Positions 37,995-47,296 of a stretch of DNA of 64,000 nucleotides are shown piece by piece. The position numbers were made by a program, and so were the translations under genes. The first letter of the stretch is position 1. The number at the start of each line of letters is the position of its first letter. The DNA is taken from the NCBI GenBank assembly GCA_021848385.1, contig JAJZUQ010000001.1, positions 62,001 to 126,000 on the forward strand, given 5' to 3'. The notes under the pieces were generated by a model. It was not told the origin of the DNA. It made no database searches and saw only the letters and a list, made by a program, of their open reading frames with translations. The DNA is from Deltaproteobacteria bacterium. Lineage in GTDB: Bacteria; Desulfobacterota; Desulfuromonadia; Geobacterales; Geobacteraceae.

Positions 37995-38063
37995 AATTAA
38001 GCAATTCATTTCGCAAACGAAAAGATTTGCTTAATTGTGAGAAACGAAATGTATTGCTTAATT
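37995..38063. repeat. 19-bp inverted repeat upstream of tRNA-Arg
   Basis: AATTAAGCAATTCATTTCG (37995-38013) and CGAAATGTATTGCTTAATT (38045-38063) are inverted copies with one mismatch. A third half-copy, TTTGCTTAATT, lies between them (38026-38036). The spacing of 31 bases and the position just upstream of the tRNA could reflect a regulator site or the ends of a former element. Confidence 0.7.
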
Positions 38064-38272
38064 TTACTGAGCGCATTCCGATCACGTAATTTCTCATATC
38101 TCCGATTGATTTGTCAAATTTGTAATTTGGTTTTTAATCTAGGGAATTAGCCGACCAGGCGTAAAAATTAAATCTTGATGTTTTCTTGATACCATTGCCC
38201 CACCTCTTGACACCCTTTTGATGCGAAATCTTCTACAGTCAATATGTAGAAAAAGCTGAAAAGGGGGTGAAC

Positions 38273-40255
38273 ATGGGAAATCAAACTTTTCAAGACACTG
38301 TATCTCCACTGCAGAAAATAATTCATGCCATTTTAGGCTCTCCCAAGCACCTTAAAGACCCCCATCTGTTCCACAAGATGTCTCTGATACCAATTCTAGC
38401 CTGGATCGGACTGGGCGCTGATGGCCTGTCATCCTCCGCCTATGGCCCGGAAGAAGCTTTTCGTGCCCTGGGAGAACATACCTACCTGGCAGTTTTCCTC
38501 GGACTGGCAACAGCGCTCACGGTCTTTATTATTTCTTATGCATACTCACGCATCATCGAGCACTTCCCACACGGAGGGGGCGGATATATTGTCGCCACTC
38601 ATATGCTTGGAGAGAAGGCCGGGGTGGTCTCGGGTAGCGCCCTTCTGGTTGATTACATCCTGACAATTACCGTTTCCATAGCATCATGCGTTGATGCTGT
38701 CTTCAGCTACATCCCCAAGGGATTTCATCACTACAAAGTGCCTGTAGCCTGTTTGTTGACGGTGTTCCTGATTGTCCTCAACATCCGCGGTGTCAAAGAA
38801 TCTATCACCGTGATGGCTCCAATTTTTATGGTCTTCGTGACAACCCATCTGCTGATGTTGATCTATGGCGTATTTACCCATACCGATAAATGCGGTCCGC
38901 TGGTGTGTGATGTTCAGTCTGGACTCTCGCATGACCTCTCAAGTATCGGTATCTTTGGTATCCTCTTGCTGTTTGTGCGGGCCTACTCTCTGGGTGGCGG
39001 TACCTATACCGGTATAGAAGCGGTGTCAAACGGTCTGCAGATCATGCGTGAGCCCCGTGTCAAGACCGGCAAGCGCACCATGGTCTACATGGCCACATCA
39101 CTAGCCTTTACTGCCGGAATCTTATTTCTCTGCTATTCACTGGTAGGAGTTAAGCCGGTTGAGGGAAAGACACTCAACGCAGTTCTCGCAGATGGTTTGT
39201 TCAGAAGTTGGCCAATGGGTAATTGGATTGCCTTTGTAACAATTTTTTCCGAAGGTGCCCTGCTGTTGGTGGCGGCCCAGACCGGATTTGTGGATGGTCC
39301 CCGGGTCATGGCCAATATGGCGGTGGATTCATGGTTGCCGCACCGTTTTGCATCACTGTCGGTGCGCCTGACCATGCGCAACGGCATACTCTTGATGGGA
39401 GTGGCTTCTATCTTTCTTCTGATCTATACCCATGGCTCGGTTTCAGCCCTGGTAATCATGTACTCGATCAACGTCTTTGTCACCTTCTCACTCTCCCAAT
39501 TGGGTATGTCGAAATTATTTATCCAGCGCAAGGCAGAAGATCCCCAATGGTTCCGCCATTTGCTGGTTCACCTGGTCGGCCTCCTGCTCTGCGTCACGAT
39601 CCTGATCATCACTACCGTAGAAAAGTTTGCCGAAGGAGGTTGGCTGACTTTGGTTATCACTTCAGTGGTGATTGGTCTCTGTTATCTGGTCAAAGGGCAT
39701 TATGTCCGGGTCAGACAAGGTATGAAGGATCTGGACGATACTCTTCTGGATGTGCCGGTTTCATCCCACGGAGAGCCGCCGGCCATCGATCGCAACGCCA
39801 CAACCGCCATCCAGCTGGTTTCTGGATTCAGTGGCTTCGGCGTGCATACGCTTCTCTCAATTTTGAGCACCTTTCCCAAGACCTACAAGAACGTGATCTT
39901 TGTCTCAGTTGCAATGATCGATTCCGGATCTTTCAAGGGAGCTGAAGAGATTGAAGCCCTGGAAGCATCGGTAAAGGCAGGCCTGGAAAAATATGTAGCT
40001 ATGGCGCATAAACTCGGTATTGCCGCCGACTACCGTACCGCGTTGGCCACAGATGTAGTGGAAAGCGCCGTGGACCTGTGTCAGCAGGTGGCAGAGGAGT
40101 TCCCTCGCTCCACGGTGTTTACCGGGCAGATTACCTTCCGGCTTGAGAAGTTTTATCATCGTCTGTTGCACAACGAAACTGCATTTGCCATTCAGCGACG
40201 ACTGCAATGGGATGGAGTGACAACGGTGATCCTGCCGATTCGAGTGAGAACCTAA
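38273..40255 (+). CDS. kimA: KimA-like potassium importer (APC superfamily)
   Basis: The 660-residue protein has about twelve hydrophobic segments, then a cytoplasmic C-terminal region of about 150 residues (from near DVPVSSHGEPPAIDRN). The N-terminal core LIPILAWIGLGADGLSSSAYGPEEAF and the following FIISYAYSRIIEHFPHGGGGY are characteristic of the KimA (YdaO) branch of APC transporters, which import potassium with protons. The ATG at 38273 has AAGGGGGTGA two bases upstream, close to an ideal ribosome site. It lies directly before the kdp genes. There is no room for a ydaO-type riboswitch in the leader. Codon use is AT-richer than in the replication genes. Confidence 0.85.
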   Translation: MGNQTFQDTVSPLQKIIHAILGSPKHLKDPHLFHKMSLIPILAWIGLGADGLSSSAYGPEEAFRALGEHTYLAVFLGLATALTVFIISYAYSRIIEHFPHGGGGYIVATHMLGEKAGVVSGSALLVDYILTITVSIASCVDAVFSYIPKGFHHYKVPVACLLTVFLIVLNIRGVKESITVMAPIFMVFVTTHLLMLIYGVFTHTDKCGPLVCDVQSGLSHDLSSIGIFGILLLFVRAYSLGGGTYTGIEAVSNGLQIMREPRVKTGKRTMVYMATSLAFTAGILFLCYSLVGVKPVEGKTLNAVLADGLFRSWPMGNWIAFVTIFSEGALLLVAAQTGFVDGPRVMANMAVDSWLPHRFASLSVRLTMRNGILLMGVASIFLLIYTHGSVSALVIMYSINVFVTFSLSQLGMSKLFIQRKAEDPQWFRHLLVHLVGLLLCVTILIITTVEKFAEGGWLTLVITSVVIGLCYLVKGHYVRVRQGMKDLDDTLLDVPVSSHGEPPAIDRNATTAIQLVSGFSGFGVHTLLSILSTFPKTYKNVIFVSVAMIDSGSFKGAEEIEALEASVKAGLEKYVAMAHKLGIAADYRTALATDVVESAVDLCQQVAEEFPRSTVFTGQITFRLEKFYHRLLHNETAFAIQRRLQWDGVTTVILPIRVRT

Positions 40256-40288
40256 ACTGAAGCCTATTATAAAAAGAATAAATTTATC

Positions 40289-40318
40289 AAGGGGTTCCAC
40301 ATAGGGACTCCTTTTTTT
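40289..40318 (+). terminator. Intrinsic terminator after the KimA-like gene
   Basis: AAGGGGTTCC pairs with GGGACTCCTT with two mismatches and is followed by seven T in total. It separates kimA from the kdp transcript. Confidence 0.7.
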
Positions 40319-40426
40319 GTCTTGATAAAATATTGATGTTCTTCAACTCTATTTTGACACCCAATTTATGTGCCTTCTGCTAACCTGAAATCATGGACGG
40401 TATCTAGGAGGCGGAGGCGATTAATC

Positions 40427-40660
40427 ATGAAAGTGTACTTGTACGACACACAGAACGGTTTCTTCGAAGGTGAAACGTTTGAAGATCCAAAAATGCTACA
40501 ATATGAAGAAGGCGTTACACCGATTCCACCTCCCGAATATGAACATGGACAGATACCGGTATTCGATTACCGCAAGAATGAGTGGGCAGTAATCCCCCTC
40601 ACCATTGCCAAACAACAGCTCAGTGGCACTACCTCAGAACCCACGGAGAACAAGTCATGA
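40427..40660 (+). CDS. Small soluble protein in the kdpF position
   Basis: The 77-residue product begins MKVYLYDTQNGFFEGETFED and contains PIPPPEYEHGQIPVFDYRKNEW, a pattern that recalls tail-fibre-assembly-type small proteins. It is hydrophilic and so is not KdpF, a single membrane helix. GGAGG lies upstream. Its stop overlaps an ATG (ATGA at 40657) that I take to be the original kdpA start, which implies translational coupling with kdpA. Whether it has a role in Kdp or is a stray gene cannot be told. Confidence 0.6.
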   Translation: MKVYLYDTQNGFFEGETFEDPKMLQYEEGVTPIPPPEYEHGQIPVFDYRKNEWAVIPLTIAKQQLSGTTSEPTENKS

Positions 40661-41440
40661 ATATGAGTGAACCCGCTTCTGGCCAAGATGGGAGTGAGCG
40701 GTGTCAACATGGAAGGGAAAGATGTGCGCTTTGGTCTGGCCGGTAGCAGCCTTTTTACCGTAGCAACCACTGGCACCTCGTGCGGTGCGGTCAATACCAT
40801 GCTCGACTCCCTGACCCCAATCGGCGGCATGATTCCACTCAGTCTTATTTTGACCGGCGAGGTGGTCTTTGGCGGAGTCGGCTCGGGTCTGTATACCATG
40901 CTGGCTTTTGCAATCATTGCTGTTTTTGTCTCGGGTCTCATGATCGGGCGAACGCCGGAGTACTTAGGTAAGAAAATTGAAGTTGCCGAGATGTGGCTGT
41001 CGATCCTGGTCATATTGACTGCCGGCGTCATGGTGCTGGTTCTGTCAGGCATCGCCATGATTACTCCTTCCGCCGTTGCCTCCATGGCTAATCCGGGTGC
41101 CCACGGGCTGTCGGAGGTGCTGTATGCAATGGCCTCAATGGCCAACAACAACGGCAGCGCCTTTGCCGGTCTGAATGCCAACGTCAATTTCTATAACTTG
41201 CTCGGCTCACTGGCTATGCTGTTGGGGAGATATGTTCCTGCAATTGCAGTGCTTGCCATGGCTGGCTCCCTTGCGGAGAAAAAATATATCCCCCCTAGCC
41301 TGGGTACCTTGCCGACTGACAGGGCTCCCTTCGTCGTCTGGCTGGTACTGGTGATTGTCATTATCGGAGCATTGACGTTCTTCCCTGCTTTGGCCCTGGG
41401 ACCGATAGTGGAACATCTGACCATGCTGGGAGGAAACTAA
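40657..41440 (+). pseudogene. kdpA: kdpA with first half deleted (potassium-transporting ATPase subunit A)
   Basis: KdpA is normally about 560 residues with four pore repeats. Here only the last 257 residues remain, from [22 protein letters not shown] through [29 protein letters not shown] and the end [15 protein letters not shown]. The coupled ATG at 40657 (MNMSE) is out of frame with this remnant. The only in-frame start is a GTG at 40667 inside the remnant. This fits an internal deletion of roughly 900 bases that joins the first codons to the second half with a frameshift. Two of the four pore repeats are lost, so potassium transport by Kdp should fail. A clone or assembly error is the main alternative. 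Confidence 0.85.
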
Positions 41441-41443
41441 GTC

Positions 41444-43510
41444 ATGTCGAAACATAGCCAACAACCGCAATCAATCTTTGATACAACGCTTTTGAAAGGC
41501 GCACTGTTCGATTCCCTCAAGAAGCTGGATCCCAGTACACTTTGGCGTAACCCGGTCATGTTTTGTGTCGAGATTGCCAGTCTAATAACTCTGGGTACTT
41601 TTGTTCTGTCGCTCTCCGGCTCAAACAAGGAGCCAGCCTGGTTTACCGGAACGGTCTCAATCTGGCTCTGGCTGACCGTTATTTTTTCAACCTTTGCCGA
41701 GGCGCTGGCAGAGGGCCGGGGAAAAGCACGTGCTGCTTCATTGAGAAAAAGTCGCACCGACGTTACCGCCAAGCGATTGGAAACGGCTGAGTTCGGTTTA
41801 AACTATACCACTGTCGGTGCCAGTCAGCTGCGAAAGGATGACCTGATTTTGGTCGAAGCAAACGACATGATTGCCGGCGATGGTGATGTGGTGGCCGGTG
41901 CAGCCCTGGTCAACGAATCAGCCGTAACCGGAGAATCGGCCCCGGTGGTACGTGAATCGGGTGGTGACCGCAGCGCCGTTACCGGCGGCACCACAGTTAT
42001 CGCCAACAGCATTATTGTACGGATCACCGCCAATCCGGGTGAAACCTTCCTGGACCGGATGATTGGCCTGATCGAGGGGGCCAAGCGTCGCAAGACCCCT
42101 AACGAGGTTGCTCTGGAGGTGTTGCTGATCGCCCTCACTCTGGTCTTCCTGTTAGTCTGTGCCAATATCAGCCCACTCTCGATCTACAGCGTCAAAGCTG
42201 CCGGTCAGGGCACGCCGGTGTCTCTGACAATACTGGTCGCCCTGTTTGTTTGCCTAGCGCCAACTACCATCGCTGCACTTCTACCTGCCATCGGTATTGC
42301 CGGCATGGACCGTCTGTTCCAAAAGAATGTCATAGCCCTTTCCGGTCGGGCCATTGAAGCAGCCGGTGATGTAAATGTACTGTTATTGGACAAAACCGGT
42401 ACCATCACCCACGGCAATCGTGAAGCGGTAAGTTTTGTTACAGTGGGCGGCCATAATGAGCGGGAACTGGCCGAAGCGGCCTTGATGGCATCTGTCGCCG
42501 ACGAGACCCCGGAAGGGCGTAGTGTGGTGGTCTTGGCGAAGCAGAAGTATGGTCTGACCAGGGAGGTGCCAGCGGATGCCGAGGTAGTGGAATTCAATGC
42601 CGACACGCGTCTTTCCGGCATCAACCTTGAGAACAACTCCTATCGTAAAGGCGCCTCCGACTCTACAATCGCATTTGTAAAAAAAATGGGATGTATCACT
42701 ATCCCCGCAGATCTGGCCGAAGTGGTCGACAAGATTGCCCGGGGGGGAGCCACGCCACTGGTGGTTTGTCGTGATTGTGAAATTTTGGGAGTGATCAACC
42801 TCAAGGATATCGTTAAGGCTGGTATCCAGGAGCGCTTTCTTCAACTGCGCAGCATGGGCATAAGGACGGTTATGATTACCGGCGACAATCCCCTGACCGC
42901 TGCGGCTATTGCTGCTGAAGCCCAGGTAGATGATTTTCTTGCCCAAGCCAAGCCCGAGGAGAAACTGCGTCTAATCCGTGAGTATCAAGATCAGGGATTC
43001 ATGGTGGCCATGACCGGTGACGGCACTAATGACGCTCCCGCCCTAGCGCAAGCAGATGTGGCTGTTGCCATGAACACCGGCACCCAACCGGCCCGTGAGG
43101 CTGCCAACATTATCGACCTGGACAGTAATCCGACCAAGTTGCTGGATATCGTCGAAGTCGGGAAACAGATTCTGATGACTCGCGGTAATCTGACTACTTT
43201 CAGTATCTCCAACGACATTGCCAAGTACTTTGCGATCATTCCGGCTGCACTGCTCTCGATCTATCCACAACTGGGTGTGCTCAATGTAATGCATCTGGCC
43301 AGCCCATTCAGCGCAATCCTGTCAGCGGTCATATTCAACGCCATCATTATTCCGATGCTCGTGCCGCTGGCCCTAAAGGGCACGAAATTCCGTCCCATGC
43401 CAGCCGAAAAGCTTTTGATTCATAATTTGTTTATCTACGGTGTAGGGGGAATCATCGCACCATTTGTAGGCATTAAAATCATCGACATGTGCATTGGCAT
43501 GTTTGTATAA
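41444..43510 (+). CDS. kdpB: Potassium-transporting ATPase subunit B (KdpB)
   Basis: KdpB is the P-type ATPase that energises KdpA. The 688-residue length is complete. It has the actuator motif VTGES, phosphorylation motif [13 protein letters not shown], nucleotide-binding KGASDS, and hinge [20 protein letters not shown]. The ribosome site GGAGG lies at the very end of kdpA, three bases before its stop, so the pair was designed to be cotranslated. The gene itself looks undamaged. Confidence 0.97.
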   Translation: MSKHSQQPQSIFDTTLLKGALFDSLKKLDPSTLWRNPVMFCVEIASLITLGTFVLSLSGSNKEPAWFTGTVSIWLWLTVIFSTFAEALAEGRGKARAASLRKSRTDVTAKRLETAEFGLNYTTVGASQLRKDDLILVEANDMIAGDGDVVAGAALVNESAVTGESAPVVRESGGDRSAVTGGTTVIANSIIVRITANPGETFLDRMIGLIEGAKRRKTPNEVALEVLLIALTLVFLLVCANISPLSIYSVKAAGQGTPVSLTILVALFVCLAPTTIAALLPAIGIAGMDRLFQKNVIALSGRAIEAAGDVNVLLLDKTGTITHGNREAVSFVTVGGHNERELAEAALMASVADETPEGRSVVVLAKQKYGLTREVPADAEVVEFNADTRLSGINLENNSYRKGASDSTIAFVKKMGCITIPADLAEVVDKIARGGATPLVVCRDCEILGVINLKDIVKAGIQERFLQLRSMGIRTVMITGDNPLTAAAIAAEAQVDDFLAQAKPEEKLRLIREYQDQGFMVAMTGDGTNDAPALAQADVAVAMNTGTQPAREAANIIDLDSNPTKLLDIVEVGKQILMTRGNLTTFSISNDIAKYFAIIPAALLSIYPQLGVLNVMHLASPFSAILSAVIFNAIIIPMLVPLALKGTKFRPMPAEKLLIHNLFIYGVGGIIAPFVGIKIIDMCIGMFV

Positions 43511-43522
43511 GGGGCGCAAATC

Positions 43523-44095
43523 ATGAAAGACTTAAAACCAGCAGTTTTACTTTTCGTAAGTTTTACCATCATCTGCGGCGGCATCTATCCGGCACTTGTC
43601 ACCGGATTAGCCCAGGCTGTCTTTCCTATTCAGGCTAAAGGGAGCTTCATCACAGACAAGAATGGTAAGGAGATAGGCTCAACCCTGATCGGTCAGCCCT
43701 TTTCAGATCCAAAGTATTTCTGGTCGCGTCCCTCCGGCACAAGTGATTTCGGCTATAACCCCATGGCCTCTGGCGGATCGAATGCAGGACCGACTAATCA
43801 TGACTACCTGAAAGCAGTTGAAGATCGTATCAGAGCACTTCGCGATACAGGGGTAACCGGCAAAATTCCTGCCGATCTGGTACAGGCCTCGGCAAGCGGT
43901 CTGGACTCGCACATTTCGCCTGAGGCGGCAGCGTTGCAAATAGTCCGTGTGGCCAAGGCTCGGGGGGTGAGCGAGATGGCTGTCACACAACTTGTCACCC
44001 AGGTCACTGAAGATCGTCAGTTTGGCATCCTCGGGGAACCTCGGGTGAACGTACTGATGCTCAACCTGGCGCTGGATGGAGTGAAAACGCACTGA
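43523..44095 (+). CDS. kdpC: Potassium-transporting ATPase subunit C (KdpC)
   Basis: KdpC stabilises the Kdp complex. The 190-residue protein has one N-terminal membrane helix (VLLFVSFTIICGGIYPALVTGL), the conserved GSTLIGQPFSDPKYFWSRPS, and the C-terminal LMLNLALDG. Family length is normal and no damage is seen. Confidence 0.96.
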   Translation: MKDLKPAVLLFVSFTIICGGIYPALVTGLAQAVFPIQAKGSFITDKNGKEIGSTLIGQPFSDPKYFWSRPSGTSDFGYNPMASGGSNAGPTNHDYLKAVEDRIRALRDTGVTGKIPADLVQASASGLDSHISPEAAALQIVRVAKARGVSEMAVTQLVTQVTEDRQFGILGEPRVNVLMLNLALDGVKTH

Positions 44096-44169
44096 ATATC
44101 TACATTGTTTGCCTTGCTTGCCGATGGTATCATCTAATTCGTTAAGGCTACCTTTAATGGAGGTATTGT

Positions 44170-44577
44170 ATGAAGAATGGAAACAAGCGGCGTGACGCAC
44201 TAAATATATCAATTGTTATTGGTGCAATAATTACAGGTGGCTATCTCTCTAATATGGCAGAAGCTGTCTCCTACCCCGTATCTGAAGAGCATCGCCAGCT
44301 AACGGAAAAATCGTCAGTGAAGGAAGGGGGTATTGTGTTCCTGTTTCACAGTGGCACGCCCGATGTGATCAAAGCATTCGGAGATAAAGGTGTCCTTACG
44401 GTGTTTGGCAAAAGACATGGCAAAATTATGCCAGTAGGCAAAATCAAGGTGTTATTAAGTATTGGGGAATACTATCTAAAAGCAGAAGTGATCGAAGGTG
44501 AGGTTAGGCATGATGACATTGCCAAGCACGATGGTGCTTCAAGTCTTGTAATTCTAGAGGGAGAAATATTGAAATAG
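44170..44577 (+). CDS. Hypothetical exported protein between kdpC and kdpD
   Basis: The 135-residue protein has a basic start and a hydrophobic segment (LNISIVIGAIITGGYLSNMAEA), probably a signal peptide or anchor. A beta-rich domain follows: GKIMPVGKIKVLLSIGEYYLKAEVIEGEVRHDDIA, which looks like the short VGxIKV...GDxV barrels of FlgT-C-type domains (weak resemblance). GGAGG lies six bases before the ATG. Its place between kdpC and kdpD suggests a sensing or envelope accessory role (inference). I recognise no family. Confidence 0.65.
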   Translation: MKNGNKRRDALNISIVIGAIITGGYLSNMAEAVSYPVSEEHRQLTEKSSVKEGGIVFLFHSGTPDVIKAFGDKGVLTVFGKRHGKIMPVGKIKVLLSIGEYYLKAEVIEGEVRHDDIAKHDGASSLVILEGEILK

Positions 44578-44614
44578 GTAGCATGGATATCCACCACGAC
44601 GTTAACGAGCCACT

Positions 44615-47293
44615 ATGACCACTAGCCCCGACGACATACGCCCCACACCCGAAGCAATGCTGAAGTTGGCCAAGGCAGAAGAGGTCACAGCCGAACTGGG
44701 CAAGCTGAAGATTTTCCTCGGCTATGCGGCCGGGGTTGGCAAGACCTACGCAATGCTGGAGGCTGCTTGCCAACGCAAGAAAGACGGCCGTGATGTGGTG
44801 GTTGGATACGTGGAGTCCCACGGTCGTTCTGAGACGGATGCGTTGTTGGAAGGTTTAGACATTTTGCCACGCAAGTATGTCAACTATGAGGGGGTTTTAC
44901 TCCCGGAGATTGACCTTGATGCCATACTGAGTCGAAAGCCGCAGATTGTTTTAGTCGATGAACTTGCACATAGCAATGCTCCCGGTTCACGCCACGAGAA
45001 GCGCTGGCAGGATGTGGAGGAGATTCTGGAGGCGGGGATTGATGTTTACACTACAGTCAATATCCAGCACTTTGAGAGCCTCAACGACGTAGTGGCCCAA
45101 ATTACCGGTATCATTGTCCGTGAGACCGTACCCGACCGACTGTTGGATCTAGCCTTCGAAATCAAGCTGATTGATATCCCACCTGAAGACCTGTTGCAAC
45201 GCCTGCAAGAGGGGAAAGTCTACATCCCAGATCAGGCAGCCAAGGCGATAGAGAAGTTTTTCCGTCCCGGCAATCTGATGGCCCTGAGGGAACTGTCGTT
45301 GCGCCGTACCGCCGCTCGGGTGGATGATCAGATGCGGGCCTATATGGAGACCCAATCCATAGCCGGACCATGGCCTACTGCGGAACGCCTGATGGTCTGC
45401 GTCAGTGGTAGCCCTTACAGCGAGAAGTTAATTCGTGCTACCTGCAGGCTGGCTGAGGAGCTTAAAGCACAATGGTTCACCGTCTATATTGAAACGCCGG
45501 CAGGTGGTCGTCATGCCCAAGAAAACCGTGAACGAATCTGGCAAAATCTAAGACTGGCTGAAAGTCTTGGTGCTCAAGTTGGTACGGTAACCGCCACCGA
45601 TGTCACCGCTGCGGTCATGGAGTACGCCAGCCGCCACAATATAACCAAGATTGTGATGGGGAAACCGAACAAGCCCCGCTGGCGTGAAATTATGCAACCG
45701 CCTATTGTCAATCGAATTATCCGTAGAAGCGGCGCGGTGGATGTCGTCATCGTCAGTTTTGAACAGGAAAAAGCCGCTGAGTCAATTAATGTACCAAAGC
45801 AACGCTCTTCATTTGAAATACGAGGTTATGCTGCAAGCATGCTGCTTGTAGTAGCCGCCACTGTACTGTGCGAATTGCTGCGCCCATTTCTTGAACCGAC
45901 CAATATGGTCATGTTCTACCTGTTGGCAGTGGTTATCGCCTCGGTTCGGTTAGGACGCAAACCAGCTATTGCCAGCGCTTTTGTGGGTGTCCTGGCCTTC
46001 GACTTTTTCTTTGTTCCTCCCCGAATGACCTTTGTAGTTGCCGATACTCAGTATCTGATGACGTTCCTAGGTTTGTTCGTCGTTGGAATTGTGATCAGTA
46101 CTCTGGTGGCACGTGCCCGCGAGCGGGCCGAGGTGATGCGTGCCCGCGAAGTGCAGACCGCCAGCCTGTATTACTTGAGTCGTGATCTGGCCGCTTCGGC
46201 AAATATTGACTCCGTGCTGACGGCCGTTCTCCGGAATGTTGAAGAAGCACTCAATGCCCAAGCGGTGATTATGCTGCCGGAAGGGGAACGGCTTGATATC
46301 CTGGCTGTCAGCGAAGGACTCACTATGGATATGAAGGAGCAGGCCGTTGCCGATTGGGCTTTCCGAAACAGTCGCCCTGCCGGTCGAGCCACTGATACGC
46401 TGGTATCCGCAGCCCTGATTTATATTCCATTACAGACTCCATCCAGCACATTGGGAGTCATTGGTGTCAAGCTTGAGAATCCGCAAGCCTACCACTCACA
46501 AGAAAACCGGCGTCTGCTGAATGCATTTGCTACACAGGCTGCCATGGCTATGGAGCGCATTCGTTTCTCCCGTCAGGCGGAGCGAGCTCAAATTCTCCAA
46601 GCACGGGAAAACCTTGAGCGCGCTCTGCTTAACTCCATCTCCCATGATCTGCGTACGCCATTAGTCTCGGTAACCGGTGCACTCTACAGTCTGAAGGAGG
46701 AAGGTACTTATCTTAGCGATACGGCACGGCGAGAATTGTTGGATTCCGCTTGTAGTGAAGCGGAACGGCTGAACCGTTTCGTTGGCAACTTGCTGGACAT
46801 GACCCGAATTGAAGCAGGTGCAATTCAGTTGAACGTTGAATTGTGTGATGTCCAGGATCTAATCGGCTGTGCCCTGGCTGCAGTTGAACAGCGAATCGGT
46901 AGCCGTTCAGTTGAAATCAAGTTATCCGATGATTTGCCGCTGGTTTCCATGGACCTTGTTTTGATGACCCAAGTCTTAGTAAACTTGATCGATAATGCGC
47001 ACAAATACGCGCCTGAAGATACTACCATTGAAGTCAACGCTTCCAGCGATAATAGTAACCTCAGTCTTGAAGTTTCAGATCGGGGTCTAGGGGTGCCGGA
47101 ACATGACTTGAAACGGGTATTCGACAAGTTTTATAGAATACCTGTTCCCGAGGGGGCTGGTGGAACCGGTTTAGGGCTGTCGATTTGCAAGGGAATCGTC
47201 GAAGCTCACGGAGGAAGGATAAGTGCCGAAAACCGCACTGGTGGCGGCCTGAGAATAGTGATAGTTTTGCCGTTAGAAAATCCGGGGAATTGA
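44615..47293 (+). CDS. kdpD: Sensor histidine kinase KdpD
   Basis: KdpD senses potassium limitation or turgor and phosphorylates KdpE. The 892-residue protein has the N-terminal KdpD domain with Walker A FLGYAAGVGKTYAML and Walker B-like IVLVDELAHSN, a USP-like domain (about 250-380), four membrane helices (about 405-500), a GAF domain, HisKA with SISHDLRTPLVSVTGAL, and HATPase with NLIDNAHKYAP, DRGLGVPE and GTGLGLSICKGI. All key motifs are intact, in contrast to kdpA. Confidence 0.96.
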   Translation: MTTSPDDIRPTPEAMLKLAKAEEVTAELGKLKIFLGYAAGVGKTYAMLEAACQRKKDGRDVVVGYVESHGRSETDALLEGLDILPRKYVNYEGVLLPEIDLDAILSRKPQIVLVDELAHSNAPGSRHEKRWQDVEEILEAGIDVYTTVNIQHFESLNDVVAQITGIIVRETVPDRLLDLAFEIKLIDIPPEDLLQRLQEGKVYIPDQAAKAIEKFFRPGNLMALRELSLRRTAARVDDQMRAYMETQSIAGPWPTAERLMVCVSGSPYSEKLIRATCRLAEELKAQWFTVYIETPAGGRHAQENRERIWQNLRLAESLGAQVGTVTATDVTAAVMEYASRHNITKIVMGKPNKPRWREIMQPPIVNRIIRRSGAVDVVIVSFEQEKAAESINVPKQRSSFEIRGYAASMLLVVAATVLCELLRPFLEPTNMVMFYLLAVVIASVRLGRKPAIASAFVGVLAFDFFFVPPRMTFVVADTQYLMTFLGLFVVGIVISTLVARARERAEVMRAREVQTASLYYLSRDLAASANIDSVLTAVLRNVEEALNAQAVIMLPEGERLDILAVSEGLTMDMKEQAVADWAFRNSRPAGRATDTLVSAALIYIPLQTPSSTLGVIGVKLENPQAYHSQENRRLLNAFATQAAMAMERIRFSRQAERAQILQARENLERALLNSISHDLRTPLVSVTGALYSLKEEGTYLSDTARRELLDSACSEAERLNRFVGNLLDMTRIEAGAIQLNVELCDVQDLIGCALAAVEQRIGSRSVEIKLSDDLPLVSMDLVLMTQVLVNLIDNAHKYAPEDTTIEVNASSDNSNLSLEVSDRGLGVPEHDLKRVFDKFYRIPVPEGAGGTGLGLSICKGIVEAHGGRISAENRTGGGLRIVIVLPLENPGN

Positions 47294-47296
47294 ACC

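Noticed and set aside
38236-38272. Possible ydaO-type riboswitch before the KimA-like gene
   Set aside because: The leader between promoter and ATG is far too short for that fold.
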